Source: JAVBNF01 sp031551725 | GTDB lineage: Bacteria; Bacteroidota; Bacteroidia; Bacteroidales; P3 | Length of the DNA stretch: 64,000 nt | Assembly (NCBI GenBank): GCA_031551725.1 | Contig: JAVBNF010000021.1 | Location: 1-64,000, forward strand | Direction of reading: 5' to 3' | Part shown: piece after piece, positions 23,387 to 31,407 of the stretch | Layout: every line of letters starts with the position of its first letter | Position numbering within the stretch: position 1 is the first letter of the stretch | Made by a program: the position numbers and the translations under genes | Notes under the pieces: model-generated | Seen by the model: only the letters and a program-made list of their open reading frames with translations | Databases searched by the model: none | Told to the model about the DNA's origin: nothing

Positions 23387-25363
23387 ATGAAAACAAATTT
23401 ACAATTATCGGCTGCGGCCTGTACGGGCAGCCCTTGCGGTTGCCCTGCCAACAACAACGTGCCACCGCTTGCTGTACGGGCATCCCTTGCGGGTGCCCCT
23501 TCGAACGGCAATGTACGGGCGTATTGCATACGCCCATCAAAAGGGCACCCGCAAGGGGTGCCCCTACGATTTGCCCAATGGATTTTTCTGCAATTCTGCA
23601 TTTTTGCATTTCTGCCGATTTTCGCCCAAACCCCCGCCCCCGATTTTACCGACCCTCGCGACGGCCAAACCTACAAAACCGTTATCATGCCCGACGGCAA
23701 ACGTTGGATGGCCGAAAATCTGAGGTATCGCAAGGGGTTGGATAATCCGGTATTCGGATATAGGGGTTACAATGGTGTAACCGTGACTTCCAACATCGCT
23801 GCTCCGGGCACAAATTTGCAGAAAACCTATTATTGTCCCGGCCCCGGACCATTTCCAACATCTCCAAATACAAATACATCTTCGCAAGCCGATCCTTTGC
23901 GTTGCGAATACGAAGGTGCTTTGTATCCGTTTTGGACGGCTTACGGACAAAACCAAGGTACAGCCAATGTATTTACTACTCTGGGCGAACAAGGCGTTTG
24001 TCCCAATGGCTGGCATTTGCCTTCTGATGGAGAGTGGAGTGCTTTGGCTGCGCAATTGAATAATGATTTTACAAGTTTGCAGGTTCTGAATGCAGGGCGC
24101 AGGGATTACACCGGCATTTATGCTGATCGTACTGCCAAAGCCTATTTTTGGACAAGTTCGGGAAGCGGAACTGCTGCCGTTTCCCGCAGCTTTTCCGGTG
24201 GAACTATTAAAAGAACCGCTTCACAACCTGCTTCAGATGCACTTGCTGTGCGCTGTTTGGAGGGTGAATGTAAAGAGTCATCGAGTATATTGTTGACAAT
24301 GAGACAGAATGATTATGGTTGCTCCACAGAGCCCATGACCAATTACGATACTATTTTTTATAATACAGCAACCCTAACACGAATTTATACTTATGGTTTT
24401 TTATCTGCACTTCCTATAGGTACTTGGATATATAGTATTTCTTATGAGGGTTTGCCTGCCAATGGAGTTAGTTTTTCTGCAGTTCCGTCTATTTCGGCAA
24501 CGCAGCTAACGTTGAAGTTTACGGGTCTTTCGGATGCGGCAGATAATACGGTTTTTACTTTGAGAATAGCAGCAAGCAATCCCAAGTATTGTAAGCTGGA
24601 TACTCAAGTTTATCAAATACGTTTGTTGAAAAAAGTATTTCCTGTGATACGTCCTACGCTTCCTTATGTTGCTTCTACTTATACGGGTGCTTCCACGGCT
24701 TCTACGCATGCGATTAATTCTCCGGGCAAGGATACCATTGGTGCTACCGGTGTTTTAACTGATAAGCGGGATAACAAGACATATACGACCCGTAAAATGG
24801 AGGATAGTCAATGGTGGATGACTAAAGATTTAATGGTTGGTACGTGCGTGAGTAGTTCTACCGCTTGGGATAACACTGCCACTAATTACGATCAAGTTTC
24901 CAATTGGACCATCAATGGTGTTACTATGCGAGGTAAGTGTAAACAAAATAGCCAATCGGGGGCTGGTTATTTATATAATTGGATAGCAGCAACGCAGTTT
25001 GCGAATGGTTGCGGTTATGGCCAAGCCTGTCCGGATGATACCTTTAAGGATAAATGGATCCAAGGAATTTGTCCGAGCGGTTGGCATTTGCCAACTGGTG
25101 GTAATCCGGGTGATTTTTATTGTATGCCTAATTCATCGTCTTCCTCCACGTGGAATCCGTCTTCTTCTTGGCTTGGTGTTTATGGCGGTAGCTGCAACTA
25201 CATTGGCAGCATGCTCTACCAGGGCAGCAACGCCTACTACTGGAGTAGTACCCAGTACGACACCAAGTACGGCTACTTCCTGTACTACGACAGCAGCAGC
25301 GCGAACCCTACGAACAGCATCCCCAAGTACTACGGACTTTCAGTGCGTTGTGTCAAGAACTAA
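23387..25363 (+). CDS. FISUMP-domain secreted protein with two lectin-like domains
   Basis: The 658-residue protein has an unusual N-terminus. The first 57 codons are largely REP palindromes read in frame. A signal peptide PLRFAQWIFLQFCIFAFL with cleavage near IFAQ follows. The first FISUMP domain runs from DPRDGQTYKTVIMPDGKRW to AVRCLEGE and includes CPNGWHLPSDGEW. A beta-rich linker region of about 130 residues follows. The second FISUMP domain (DKRDNKTYTTRKMEDSQWWM to LSVRCVKN) ends in a GC-rich NNC-codon stretch. The start is uncertain. The ATG at 23387 has a context shared with the paralogue at 48828, but a GTG at 23558 would give a normal-length signal peptide. Confidence 0.85.
   Translation: MKTNLQLSAAACTGSPCGCPANNNVPPLAVRASLAGAPSNGNVRAYCIRPSKGHPQGVPLRFAQWIFLQFCIFAFLPIFAQTPAPDFTDPRDGQTYKTVIMPDGKRWMAENLRYRKGLDNPVFGYRGYNGVTVTSNIAAPGTNLQKTYYCPGPGPFPTSPNTNTSSQADPLRCEYEGALYPFWTAYGQNQGTANVFTTLGEQGVCPNGWHLPSDGEWSALAAQLNNDFTSLQVLNAGRRDYTGIYADRTAKAYFWTSSGSGTAAVSRSFSGGTIKRTASQPASDALAVRCLEGECKESSSILLTMRQNDYGCSTEPMTNYDTIFYNTATLTRIYTYGFLSALPIGTWIYSISYEGLPANGVSFSAVPSISATQLTLKFTGLSDAADNTVFTLRIAASNPKYCKLDTQVYQIRLLKKVFPVIRPTLPYVASTYTGASTASTHAINSPGKDTIGATGVLTDKRDNKTYTTRKMEDSQWWMTKDLMVGTCVSSSTAWDNTATNYDQVSNWTINGVTMRGKCKQNSQSGAGYLYNWIAATQFANGCGYGQACPDDTFKDKWIQGICPSGWHLPTGGNPGDFYCMPNSSSSSTWNPSSSWLGVYGGSCNYIGSMLYQGSNAYYWSSTQYDTKYGYFLYYDSSSANPTNSIPKYYGLSVRCVKN
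23420..23567. repeat. Cluster of REP palindromes inside the FISUMP 5' coding region
   Basis: Several GTACGGGC/GCCCCTAC-type units lie in succession: GTACGGGCAGCCC...GGTTGCCC, GTACGGGCATCCC...GGGTGCCCC, GGGCGTAT/ATACGCCC and GGGCACCC/GGGTGCCCC. They contain no stop codon in the reading frame, so the ORF runs through. The element ends exactly at GCCCCTAC, where similarity with the paralogue at 48.9 kb resumes (GATT...GATGGATTTTTCTGC). Confidence 0.75.
25181..25350 (+). other. Second candidate DGR variable region (or its relic)
   Basis: The codons here are almost all of the NNC type: AAC TAC, GGC AGC, CTC TAC, AGC AAC GCC TAC TAC, ACC, GAC ACC, TAC GGC TAC TTC, AGC AGC AGC. The preceding part of the same gene uses T- and A-ending codons. 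The encoded pattern SNAYYWSSTQYDTKYGYF ... NPTNSIPKYYGLSVRC is the final part of the FISUMP fold. The abrupt shift and the concentration of TAC, AGC, AAC and GAC suggest adenine mutagenesis from an AAC-rich template. Confidence 0.5.
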
Positions 25364-25422
25364 CTCATGAGTCGTTAGGCGAATAATTAATTTTTAATTT
25401 TTAATATTTAATATTTCACTCG

Positions 25423-25447
25423 TGTATGATATACGATGTACGAGGAG
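25423..25447. repeat. Copy of the ATATACGATGTACGA repeat
   Basis: GATATACGATGTACGAGG matches the right arm of the inverted repeat at 23050-23104 in opposite orientation, so the repeat brackets this FISUMP locus. Confidence 0.5.
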
Positions 25448-25469
25448 TGTGACTACTAAGAACTAAAAA

Positions 25470-25545
25470 GGCGTGAGGAAACTTATGATTCTTTTGTGCG
25501 AAAATTGGGCGTTTTCTGAAGGAGAGTTTTAAGCCTCGCTTTTTA
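25470..25545 (+). ncRNA. Compound hairpin, possible small RNA or 3' UTR element
   Basis: Nested pairing GGCGTGAGG/CCTCGC (one bulge), AAACT/AGTTT, TTCTT/AAGGA and GAAAA/TTTTC forms a branched or bulged rod about 75 nt long, followed by TTTTTATTTAT. No promoter is visible, so it may be the 3' end of the FISUMP mRNA rather than a separate gene. Confidence 0.35.
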
Positions 25546-25570
25546 TTTATGTATTCCGTTTTTCTATGTG

Positions 25571-25608
25571 AAAAAGGTCTAAAAGTGGAACACACCCTTA
25601 GACCTTTT
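25571..25608. terminator. Bidirectional terminator between the FISUMP gene and hcp
   Basis: AAAAAGGTCTAA pairs with TTAGACCTTTT around a loop of about 15 nt. It has A- and T-runs on both sides and separates two convergent genes. Confidence 0.65.
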
Positions 25609-25634
25609 CTTTTTCAAAAAAAACTATTTTTGAA

Positions 25635-27275
25635 CTATCTAATCCACGCTTTCATATCTTCTTCCACCGTTTGGATGCCGCCAATGTTGAAGTTTTCTAC
25701 CAAAACGTTCGTCACATTGGGCGATAAGAACGCCGGAAGCGTTGGTCCGAGGTGAATGTTTTTCACACCCAAAGAAAGCAGCGCCAACAGAACGATGACC
25801 GCTTTTTGTTCGTACCACGCAATGTTGTAAACAATCGGAAGTTGGTTGATGTCATCCAAACCGAAAACTTCTTTTAATTTCAACGCAATCACGGCAAGTG
25901 AATAACTGTCGTTGCATTGACCTGCGTCTAATACGCGCGGGATGCCGTTGATATCGCCAAGTTGAAGTTTATTGTAACGATATTTTGCGCATCCAGCTGT
26001 TAAAATAACAGCGTCATTAGGCAATTGTTGTGCAAAATCGGTGTAGTAATTACGCGAATTCATACGTCCGTCGCAACCGGCCATCACCACAAATTTCTTG
26101 ATAGCGCCCGATTTCACGGCATCTACAACTTTGTCGGCCAAAGCCAAGACTTGTTGATGTGCAAATCCACCAATGATTTCGCCGTTTTCAATTTCTTTCG
26201 GAGCTTCGCATTTTTTCGCATGAGCGATGATTTCCGAAAAATCTTTTACACCGTTTTTCACTTGAATCTGTTTGGTACCTGCTAATCCGGTTGAGCCTGT
26301 TAAATAAATGCGGTCGGTATAAGTTGCTCCCGGAAGCGGCGGTACGATACAGTTGGTGGTGAACAAAATCGGACCGTTGAAACTTGTGAATTCTTCGCGT
26401 TGGTGCCACCATGCATTGCCGTAGTTTCCTGCAAAATGACTGTATTTTTTGAATGCCGGATAATAATTTGCCGGAAGCATTTCGCTGTGGGTATAAACGT
26501 CCACGCCTGTATTTTCGGTTTGTTTCAGCAATTCTTCCATGTCGTGCAAATCATGTCCGCTGATCAAAATTCCAGGATTGTTGCGAACGCCGATGTTTAC
26601 TTTCGTAATTTCGGGATTTCCATAGGTGGAGGTATTCGCTTGATCGAGCAGCGCCATGGCCTCAACGCCGTATTTTCCGGTTTCCAAAGTGAGGGCGACA
26701 AGTTCGTCAACGGTTGCGGAATGATTGGTTGTTTCGGACAACGCACGGTGAATAAATGTATGGATTTCATCTTTTTCAAAACCTAAGTTTTGCGCATGTT
26801 TCGCGTAAGCGGCAAGACCTTTAAGACCAAAAAGAATCAGTTGTTTCAACGAACGGATGTCTTCGTTGGCTTCAACGAGCATGCCGGCTGCTTTTTCGGT
26901 TGCATCCCACGTACTGCGCTCGCCGTTCCATTGGGCTTCTTGGATGGAAGGAATAATAATGCCGCATTTTTCGGCTTCTGAAATTAAATCTTTTTTCAAA
27001 GAAATTGCTTTTTCAATGCGCATTTCGATACTTTTAATATCAAAATTGGCATTCGTAATGGTGGAGAAAAGTGCATCCAAAACGAAACGGTTCACCTCTG
27101 CATTTTGGTAATTGTGTTTGTGTAGTTCGTTAGAAATAACGGCAACTCCCTTGGTTGCATAAAGCAACAAATCCATGCGGTTTGCGGTTGTACTGTCTTT
27201 TCCGCATACACCTTTAACTGTACAGCCCACGCCTTTAGCGGCTTCTTGACATTGATTGCAAAACATTGTTTCCAT
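25635..27275 (-). CDS. hcp: Hybrid cluster protein (hydroxylamine reductase)
   Basis: Hcp is a cytoplasmic iron-sulfur-oxygen protein linked to nitrosative-stress defence: NO reduction in vivo, hydroxylamine reduction in vitro. The N-terminal cysteine cluster reads FCNQC...GC...GVCG. The hybrid-cluster ligands are in the C-terminal half (GHDLHDM, TNCIVPP, AGCAKYRYN, DAGQCNDSYS). I chose METMFCNQC at 27275 (546 residues). The 15-codon upstream extension is not conserved in character. A perfect 16-bp palindrome lies about 70 bases upstream. The first codons of the gene are duplicated downstream, at 29342. Confidence 0.96.
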   Translation of the reverse strand: METMFCNQCQEAAKGVGCTVKGVCGKDSTTANRMDLLLYATKGVAVISNELHKHNYQNAEVNRFVLDALFSTITNANFDIKSIEMRIEKAISLKKDLISEAEKCGIIIPSIQEAQWNGERSTWDATEKAAGMLVEANEDIRSLKQLILFGLKGLAAYAKHAQNLGFEKDEIHTFIHRALSETTNHSATVDELVALTLETGKYGVEAMALLDQANTSTYGNPEITKVNIGVRNNPGILISGHDLHDMEELLKQTENTGVDVYTHSEMLPANYYPAFKKYSHFAGNYGNAWWHQREEFTSFNGPILFTTNCIVPPLPGATYTDRIYLTGSTGLAGTKQIQVKNGVKDFSEIIAHAKKCEAPKEIENGEIIGGFAHQQVLALADKVVDAVKSGAIKKFVVMAGCDGRMNSRNYYTDFAQQLPNDAVILTAGCAKYRYNKLQLGDINGIPRVLDAGQCNDSYSLAVIALKLKEVFGLDDINQLPIVYNIAWYEQKAVIVLLALLSLGVKNIHLGPTLPAFLSPNVTNVLVENFNIGGIQTVEEDMKAWIR

Positions 27276-27346
27276 TGTGTTTGTTTTTTTTATTGGTAAA
27301 TATTTTATTTGATGTTGCAAAATTAATGTAGTTGTGAAATAAAATG

Positions 27347-27362
27347 TGTAACAATTGTTACA
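27347..27362. promoter_or_regulatory. Palindromic operator upstream of hcp
   Basis: TGTAACAATTGTTACA is a perfect 16-bp inverted repeat in the gap between hcp and the divergent T9SS cargo gene. The size and TGT-N-ACA form suit a CRP/FNR-family regulator. HcpR of that family controls hcp in anaerobes, which makes it the leading candidate, by inference. Confidence 0.55.
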
Positions 27363-27442
27363 TGAATAAAGATTGAATATGCTTTTTTAATGCTTTGGTA
27401 AAAAAATAATGATAAAATAGTTGTCATGTTGGGAATTTTTTG

Positions 27443-27450
27443 TAATATTG
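27443..27450 (+). promoter_or_regulatory. -7 box of the first T9SS cargo gene
   Basis: TAATATTG (one mismatch to TAnnTTTG) with AGTTGTCAT about 20 bases upstream. The whole block is repeated at 29405-29437 before the second copy. Confidence 0.5.
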
Positions 27451-27486
27451 TAGCACCCTTAAAAAATAATCTAATTCCAAACATCT

Positions 27487-29274
27487 ATGAAAATTAAATC
27501 TCTTCTCTTGGCCATTCTTGCGTTGAGCTTTTATTCAACCATTCAAGCACAATTTTCCACCGATCCTACAGATCCGCTTCGGATATCTTATAGAAAAGGT
27601 GATACTCCCAAAGTTGCTATCGCTTACGATGGATCTGTTTTTATTTCTCACGTTGAGTGGAATAATAGTGCTGAGTGTTTCCCTGATATTGCACGATCCG
27701 GAGGCTCTTCCTTTATACGTGTTGTTCACTTGTTTCCCGATGGTACATTTGACCCTGATTGGGGTGGAGAAGAAGGCATTATTGTCGTCAATCACATTAC
27801 GGCAACCTATGTTCGAGACTATGGGATGACTGTTTTAAAAGACGGTTCTATAGTAATTTTGCATTCGGACGCAAGAAATGCTCCGCCTTTTGAAGCGAGG
27901 AATAATGATCATTATCAAATGCATGGCTATCGCTATACGATGGACGGGCAATCGATTTGGAACTCCGAAGGAGTGCCTATTTCTATTATTGACCAAGATG
28001 GATATAGCGAACTCCGCGCAGAAAGATCCAAGGTGGTGCAATTAACTGACGGGAACTTGCTTGTCACCTGGGATAACTTTGCCGATCCAGTGTATCATAA
28101 TGATTTGAATGGCGGTAAATCCCGTATAACAAAAATTCGATTAACCGACGGTAGCCGTATGTGGGAACCTATCAGTTCTGTGAGTAGCGGAAATCACACG
28201 GTTCCTATAGCCGCGGAAAATGGAAATATGCTTATGGTGTACAAATCAGACAATATTCCTTATGTTGAAAAATTCGACAAAAACGGAGATCACTCTGAAG
28301 TGGGGAGGTGGGTTGATGGTGCTATTCAGCTCTCAAATATAAGTGTTATGACCGGCAATCCCCTTGTCGATGTTCGTTCTGATGGTGATGGTGGAGCAAT
28401 GATTTTGTGGCATGGCCTTAGTGGAGCATCTCATTATACAATGTTGCAATATGTTGACAAAGAGGGACAAATGGTTATGGGGTCGAATGGTCTCATTGTG
28501 TCTGACGATGGTATTCACTCTGTACAACAACAAATGGCTGTGAATGTTGATGAAAGAATGGTTTATGTGGCATACGAACAAGCAACACATAGTGATAGCA
28601 ACTATTTGAGAATAGCTAAAGTTGGCTATGATGGTAATATTATTTTTAGACACAATGTAGTTCCTGTTTCCAAATATGGATATACTATCTATGGAGTAGT
28701 GAATACCGGTAAAAATATTATCATTATTGCTCGTGAGGTTTTTACTGCTTCCGGAGCATCCGGAGCGAACAATATCCGGGCATATGGATATGCCTATGAC
28801 GGAACCCAAGAGTGGATAAAAGTAATGGCAGAAGATCCCGAAGGTGCGCCATATTCTCCACGTGGAATCGGTAAAGTTAGCAACTATCACTCGCAAGCTA
28901 TAGTAGTGTACGAAGGTGGTGGCGAAGATGAAGAATTTATTGTAGCTCAGAATATTAATAGAAAAGGTGAAATGGGGGTAGATGCAGTATCTGCTAAAAA
29001 AACGGTTATTGTAAACTCAGATGTTGAAGTGAAAACATATCCTAATCCTGTAGAAAATATTCTTAATATAGAGATAAATACAAAAGAAACTCAAACTGTA
29101 ACTGTTAAAGTAGTTGCAGTGAATGGCACTGCCGTTTCTATTTTGGCTCAAAACCAAAAAGTGAATGGCGAACGCTCTTTTGTATGGACGCCTTCAAAAA
29201 AACAAAAAGGACTCTATTTTGTGACAGTTGTCGCAAATGATATTCAAACAACTAAAAAAATCGTAGTAAAATAA
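27487..29274 (+). CDS. T9SS-secreted protein, copy 1
   Basis: This 595-residue secreted protein has a signal peptide (MKIKSLLLAILALSF, cleavage near IQAQ). Its large central region of about 480 residues has repeated strand patterns such as VAIAYDGSVFISHVEW and GDGGAMILWHGLSG, suggesting a beta-propeller or beta-sandwich. The C-terminal type A sorting domain starts KTYPNPVENILNIEI and ends KKIVVK. The sorting domain marks it for the type IX secretion system and the cell surface. Function is unknown. The next gene is a paralogue from a tandem duplication. Confidence 0.85.
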   Translation: MKIKSLLLAILALSFYSTIQAQFSTDPTDPLRISYRKGDTPKVAIAYDGSVFISHVEWNNSAECFPDIARSGGSSFIRVVHLFPDGTFDPDWGGEEGIIVVNHITATYVRDYGMTVLKDGSIVILHSDARNAPPFEARNNDHYQMHGYRYTMDGQSIWNSEGVPISIIDQDGYSELRAERSKVVQLTDGNLLVTWDNFADPVYHNDLNGGKSRITKIRLTDGSRMWEPISSVSSGNHTVPIAAENGNMLMVYKSDNIPYVEKFDKNGDHSEVGRWVDGAIQLSNISVMTGNPLVDVRSDGDGGAMILWHGLSGASHYTMLQYVDKEGQMVMGSNGLIVSDDGIHSVQQQMAVNVDERMVYVAYEQATHSDSNYLRIAKVGYDGNIIFRHNVVPVSKYGYTIYGVVNTGKNIIIIAREVFTASGASGANNIRAYGYAYDGTQEWIKVMAEDPEGAPYSPRGIGKVSNYHSQAIVVYEGGGEDEEFIVAQNINRKGEMGVDAVSAKKTVIVNSDVEVKTYPNPVENILNIEINTKETQTVTVKVVAVNGTAVSILAQNQKVNGERSFVWTPSKKQKGLYFVTVVANDIQTTKKIVVK

Positions 29275-29301
29275 TACTTTTTAGGAAATGTTTTAAAATA
29301 T

Positions 29302-29330
29302 TCCACTCGGAATTTTCGGGTGGGACATTT
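29302..29330 (+). terminator. Terminator after T9SS cargo copy 1
   Basis: TCCACTCG pairs with CGGGTGGGA (one bulge, one G-U) around AATTTT, followed by CATTTATTG. Confidence 0.5.
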
Positions 29331-29341
29331 ATTGTTATGGA

Positions 29342-29370
29342 ATTGATTGCAAAACATTGTTTCTATTGTC
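29342..29370 (-). pseudogene. Fossil of the hcp 5' end
   Basis: This stretch repeats 27251-27279, the first eight codons and start codon of hcp, with two differences in 29 bases. No frame continues from it. It marks the left border of a tandem duplication unit of about 2.1 kb that also contains the promoter and the T9SS cargo gene. Confidence 0.75.
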
Positions 29371-29429
29371 TTTTTATTTTAGAATTGATAAAATAAATAA
29401 AAAATAGTTGTCATATCAGAAATTTTTTG

Positions 29430-29437
29430 TAATATTG
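29430..29437 (+). promoter_or_regulatory. -7 box of the second T9SS cargo gene
   Basis: TAATATTG in the same context (AATAGTTGTCAT...ATTTTTTG) as 27443-27450. The promoter was carried with the duplication. Confidence 0.5.
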
Positions 29438-29493
29438 CAAAAGGTGCATGGAAGCACGAGAAAATTTTAACAAAATTCAAAATAAAAATAACA

Positions 29494-31269
29494 ATGAAAA
29501 TCAAATCACTCTTTTTAGCTCTGCTTGCGTTGATGTTTTGCACAACACTTCGAGCACAATTTTCGCCCGATCCGGCCGAACCGCTTAGGGTGTCTACCAA
29601 AAGTGCAAAGTCTCCGAAAGTAGCTTTGGCTTATGATGGCTCTGTTTTTATTACTCATATTGAATGGGTTAACAGCGCCGACTATTTCTCGGACATCGCA
29701 ACAAGCGGAGGCTCCGCGTTTATACGTGTGGTGCACTTGTTTGCCAATGGAACATTTGACCCGAATTGGGGTGGGGAAGGTGGCGTTATTGTGGCCAACC
29801 ATATCACAGGAACTTATGATACAGATTTCGGCATGGCGGTACTAAAAGACGGATCTTTGGTAATCTTGCACGCCGATGCAAGAAATGCTCCGCCTTTTGA
29901 GGCGCGTGATTGTGAGTATTTTCAAGTATACGGATATCGCTATACCTTGGACGGACAGCCAATTTGGAACTCCGAAGGGGTGGCCATTTCTATTGTTGAC
30001 CAAGACGGATATAGCGAACTCCGCGCGGGAAGACCCAAAGTAACTCAAGCAACAGACGATAACTTAATTGTTACTTGGAGTAACTTCGCCGAATCCAACG
30101 ACCCGAACGCAGGAAGAGCTCGTATCGTGAAACTTAGATTAAAGGATGGAAGCCGCATGTGGGAGCCTGCCAACTCCATGAAAAATGGTATTCAACCGGT
30201 TCCACTTGCCGCGGAAAATGGAGGAATGCTGGTGGTTTACAAAAGCAGCGAGTTGCCTTATGCCGAAAAATTTGATAAAAACGGCGACCATTTGGAAGTC
30301 GGAGGTTGGGTCGATGGCGCTATCAGACTTTCAACCATGCAAGTGGCCAACAACAATAAATTGGCGGGTGTACAACCTGATGGCGATGGCGGTGCAGTGG
30401 TGTTATGGATGGGGCTTACAGGTTCTTCCTTTTACGCAAAGTTGCAACACGTCGACAAAGAAGCTCAATTGACCATGGGACCGGAAGGACTAACCGTTTC
30501 TGACGAAGGAATTCATACTACTCGCATGGCAATGGCGGTTAATGCTGACGAAAAGGCAGCGTATGTGGCTTATCAACATGATTATAGTGGAACCTCAAGT
30601 TTCCTTATTTTAGCAAAAGTAGACTATGATGGCAATATTATTTGGAAAGATACTATCAAACATACAGAATACGATTTTTATATCTATGGCGTGGTAAACA
30701 CAGGAACCAATGTGATGATTTTTGTACGTGAAGTTTATTCTGTATCTGCAGCTTTGGGAGAGAATGCAATTTTTGCCTACGGATATTCCTATGATGGCGA
30801 AAAACAGTGGACAACCCAAATGGCTGCCGATCCCGAAGGAGAACCGGCTTCTCCGCGCGGAGAAGGTTCTGTGAGTAACTATGCAGCTCAAGCTGTAATT
30901 GCATACGAAGGTGGCGGCGAAGATAAAGAATTTGCTGTAGCTCAAAATATTAACAGAAATGGTGAAATGGGGACGGACGCCGTATCCGCTAAAAAGCCAA
31001 TACTCGTGAAAAGCAGCGTGGATGTGAAAACGTACCCCAATCCGGTAGAAAACATCCTTAACATTAATGTAAATGTTAAAGGAACGCAAGCTGTAACGGT
31101 AAAAGTAATGGCCATTGACGGAACCACTGTGGCTACCTTGGCGCAAAACCAAAAAATAAGCGGCGAACGAAGCTATGTGTGGACTCCTTCTAAAAACCAA
31201 AAAGGACTCTACTTCGTAACGGTTGTTGCAAATGGCGTTCAAACAACGAAGAAAATCGTTGTAAAATAA
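29494..31269 (+). CDS. T9SS-secreted protein, copy 2
   Basis: This 591-residue paralogue of the preceding gene is collinear along its whole length. It has a signal peptide MKIKSLFLALLALMF, the same VALAYDGSVFITHIEW and RNAPPFEARD blocks, and the same type A sorting domain KTYPNPVENILNINV...KKIVVK. The first and last parts are closely similar, while the middle (about residues 170-420) has diverged more. It is a surface protein secreted by the T9SS with unknown ligand or activity. It has its own copied promoter and a strong terminator. Confidence 0.85.
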   Translation: MKIKSLFLALLALMFCTTLRAQFSPDPAEPLRVSTKSAKSPKVALAYDGSVFITHIEWVNSADYFSDIATSGGSAFIRVVHLFANGTFDPNWGGEGGVIVANHITGTYDTDFGMAVLKDGSLVILHADARNAPPFEARDCEYFQVYGYRYTLDGQPIWNSEGVAISIVDQDGYSELRAGRPKVTQATDDNLIVTWSNFAESNDPNAGRARIVKLRLKDGSRMWEPANSMKNGIQPVPLAAENGGMLVVYKSSELPYAEKFDKNGDHLEVGGWVDGAIRLSTMQVANNNKLAGVQPDGDGGAVVLWMGLTGSSFYAKLQHVDKEAQLTMGPEGLTVSDEGIHTTRMAMAVNADEKAAYVAYQHDYSGTSSFLILAKVDYDGNIIWKDTIKHTEYDFYIYGVVNTGTNVMIFVREVYSVSAALGENAIFAYGYSYDGEKQWTTQMAADPEGEPASPRGEGSVSNYAAQAVIAYEGGGEDKEFAVAQNINRNGEMGTDAVSAKKPILVKSSVDVKTYPNPVENILNINVNVKGTQAVTVKVMAIDGTTVATLAQNQKISGERSYVWTPSKNQKGLYFVTVVANGVQTTKKIVVK

Positions 31270-31290
31270 TTCCTTAATTATAATTTTAAG

Positions 31291-31325
31291 AACGCACCGC
31301 TTGAGAAAATCTCGAGTGGTGCGTT
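31291..31325 (+). terminator. Terminator after T9SS cargo copy 2
   Basis: AACGCACCGCTTGAGA pairs with TCTCGAGTGGTGCGTT (G-U pairs) around AAA, followed by TGTATT. Confidence 0.7.
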
Positions 31326-31407
31326 TGTATTAGGCATTAACAAACATGCATCGTGTCCATTGAACTATTTTGACCTTTGTTTGTTTGTATAGAAAAGAAA
31401 AATCAAA

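Noticed and set aside
23434..23745. Overlapping frame starting in the REP cluster and reading MDFSAILHFCISADF
   Set aside because: It reads the signal-peptide region in another frame and ends without any domain; the FISUMP frame explains the DNA.
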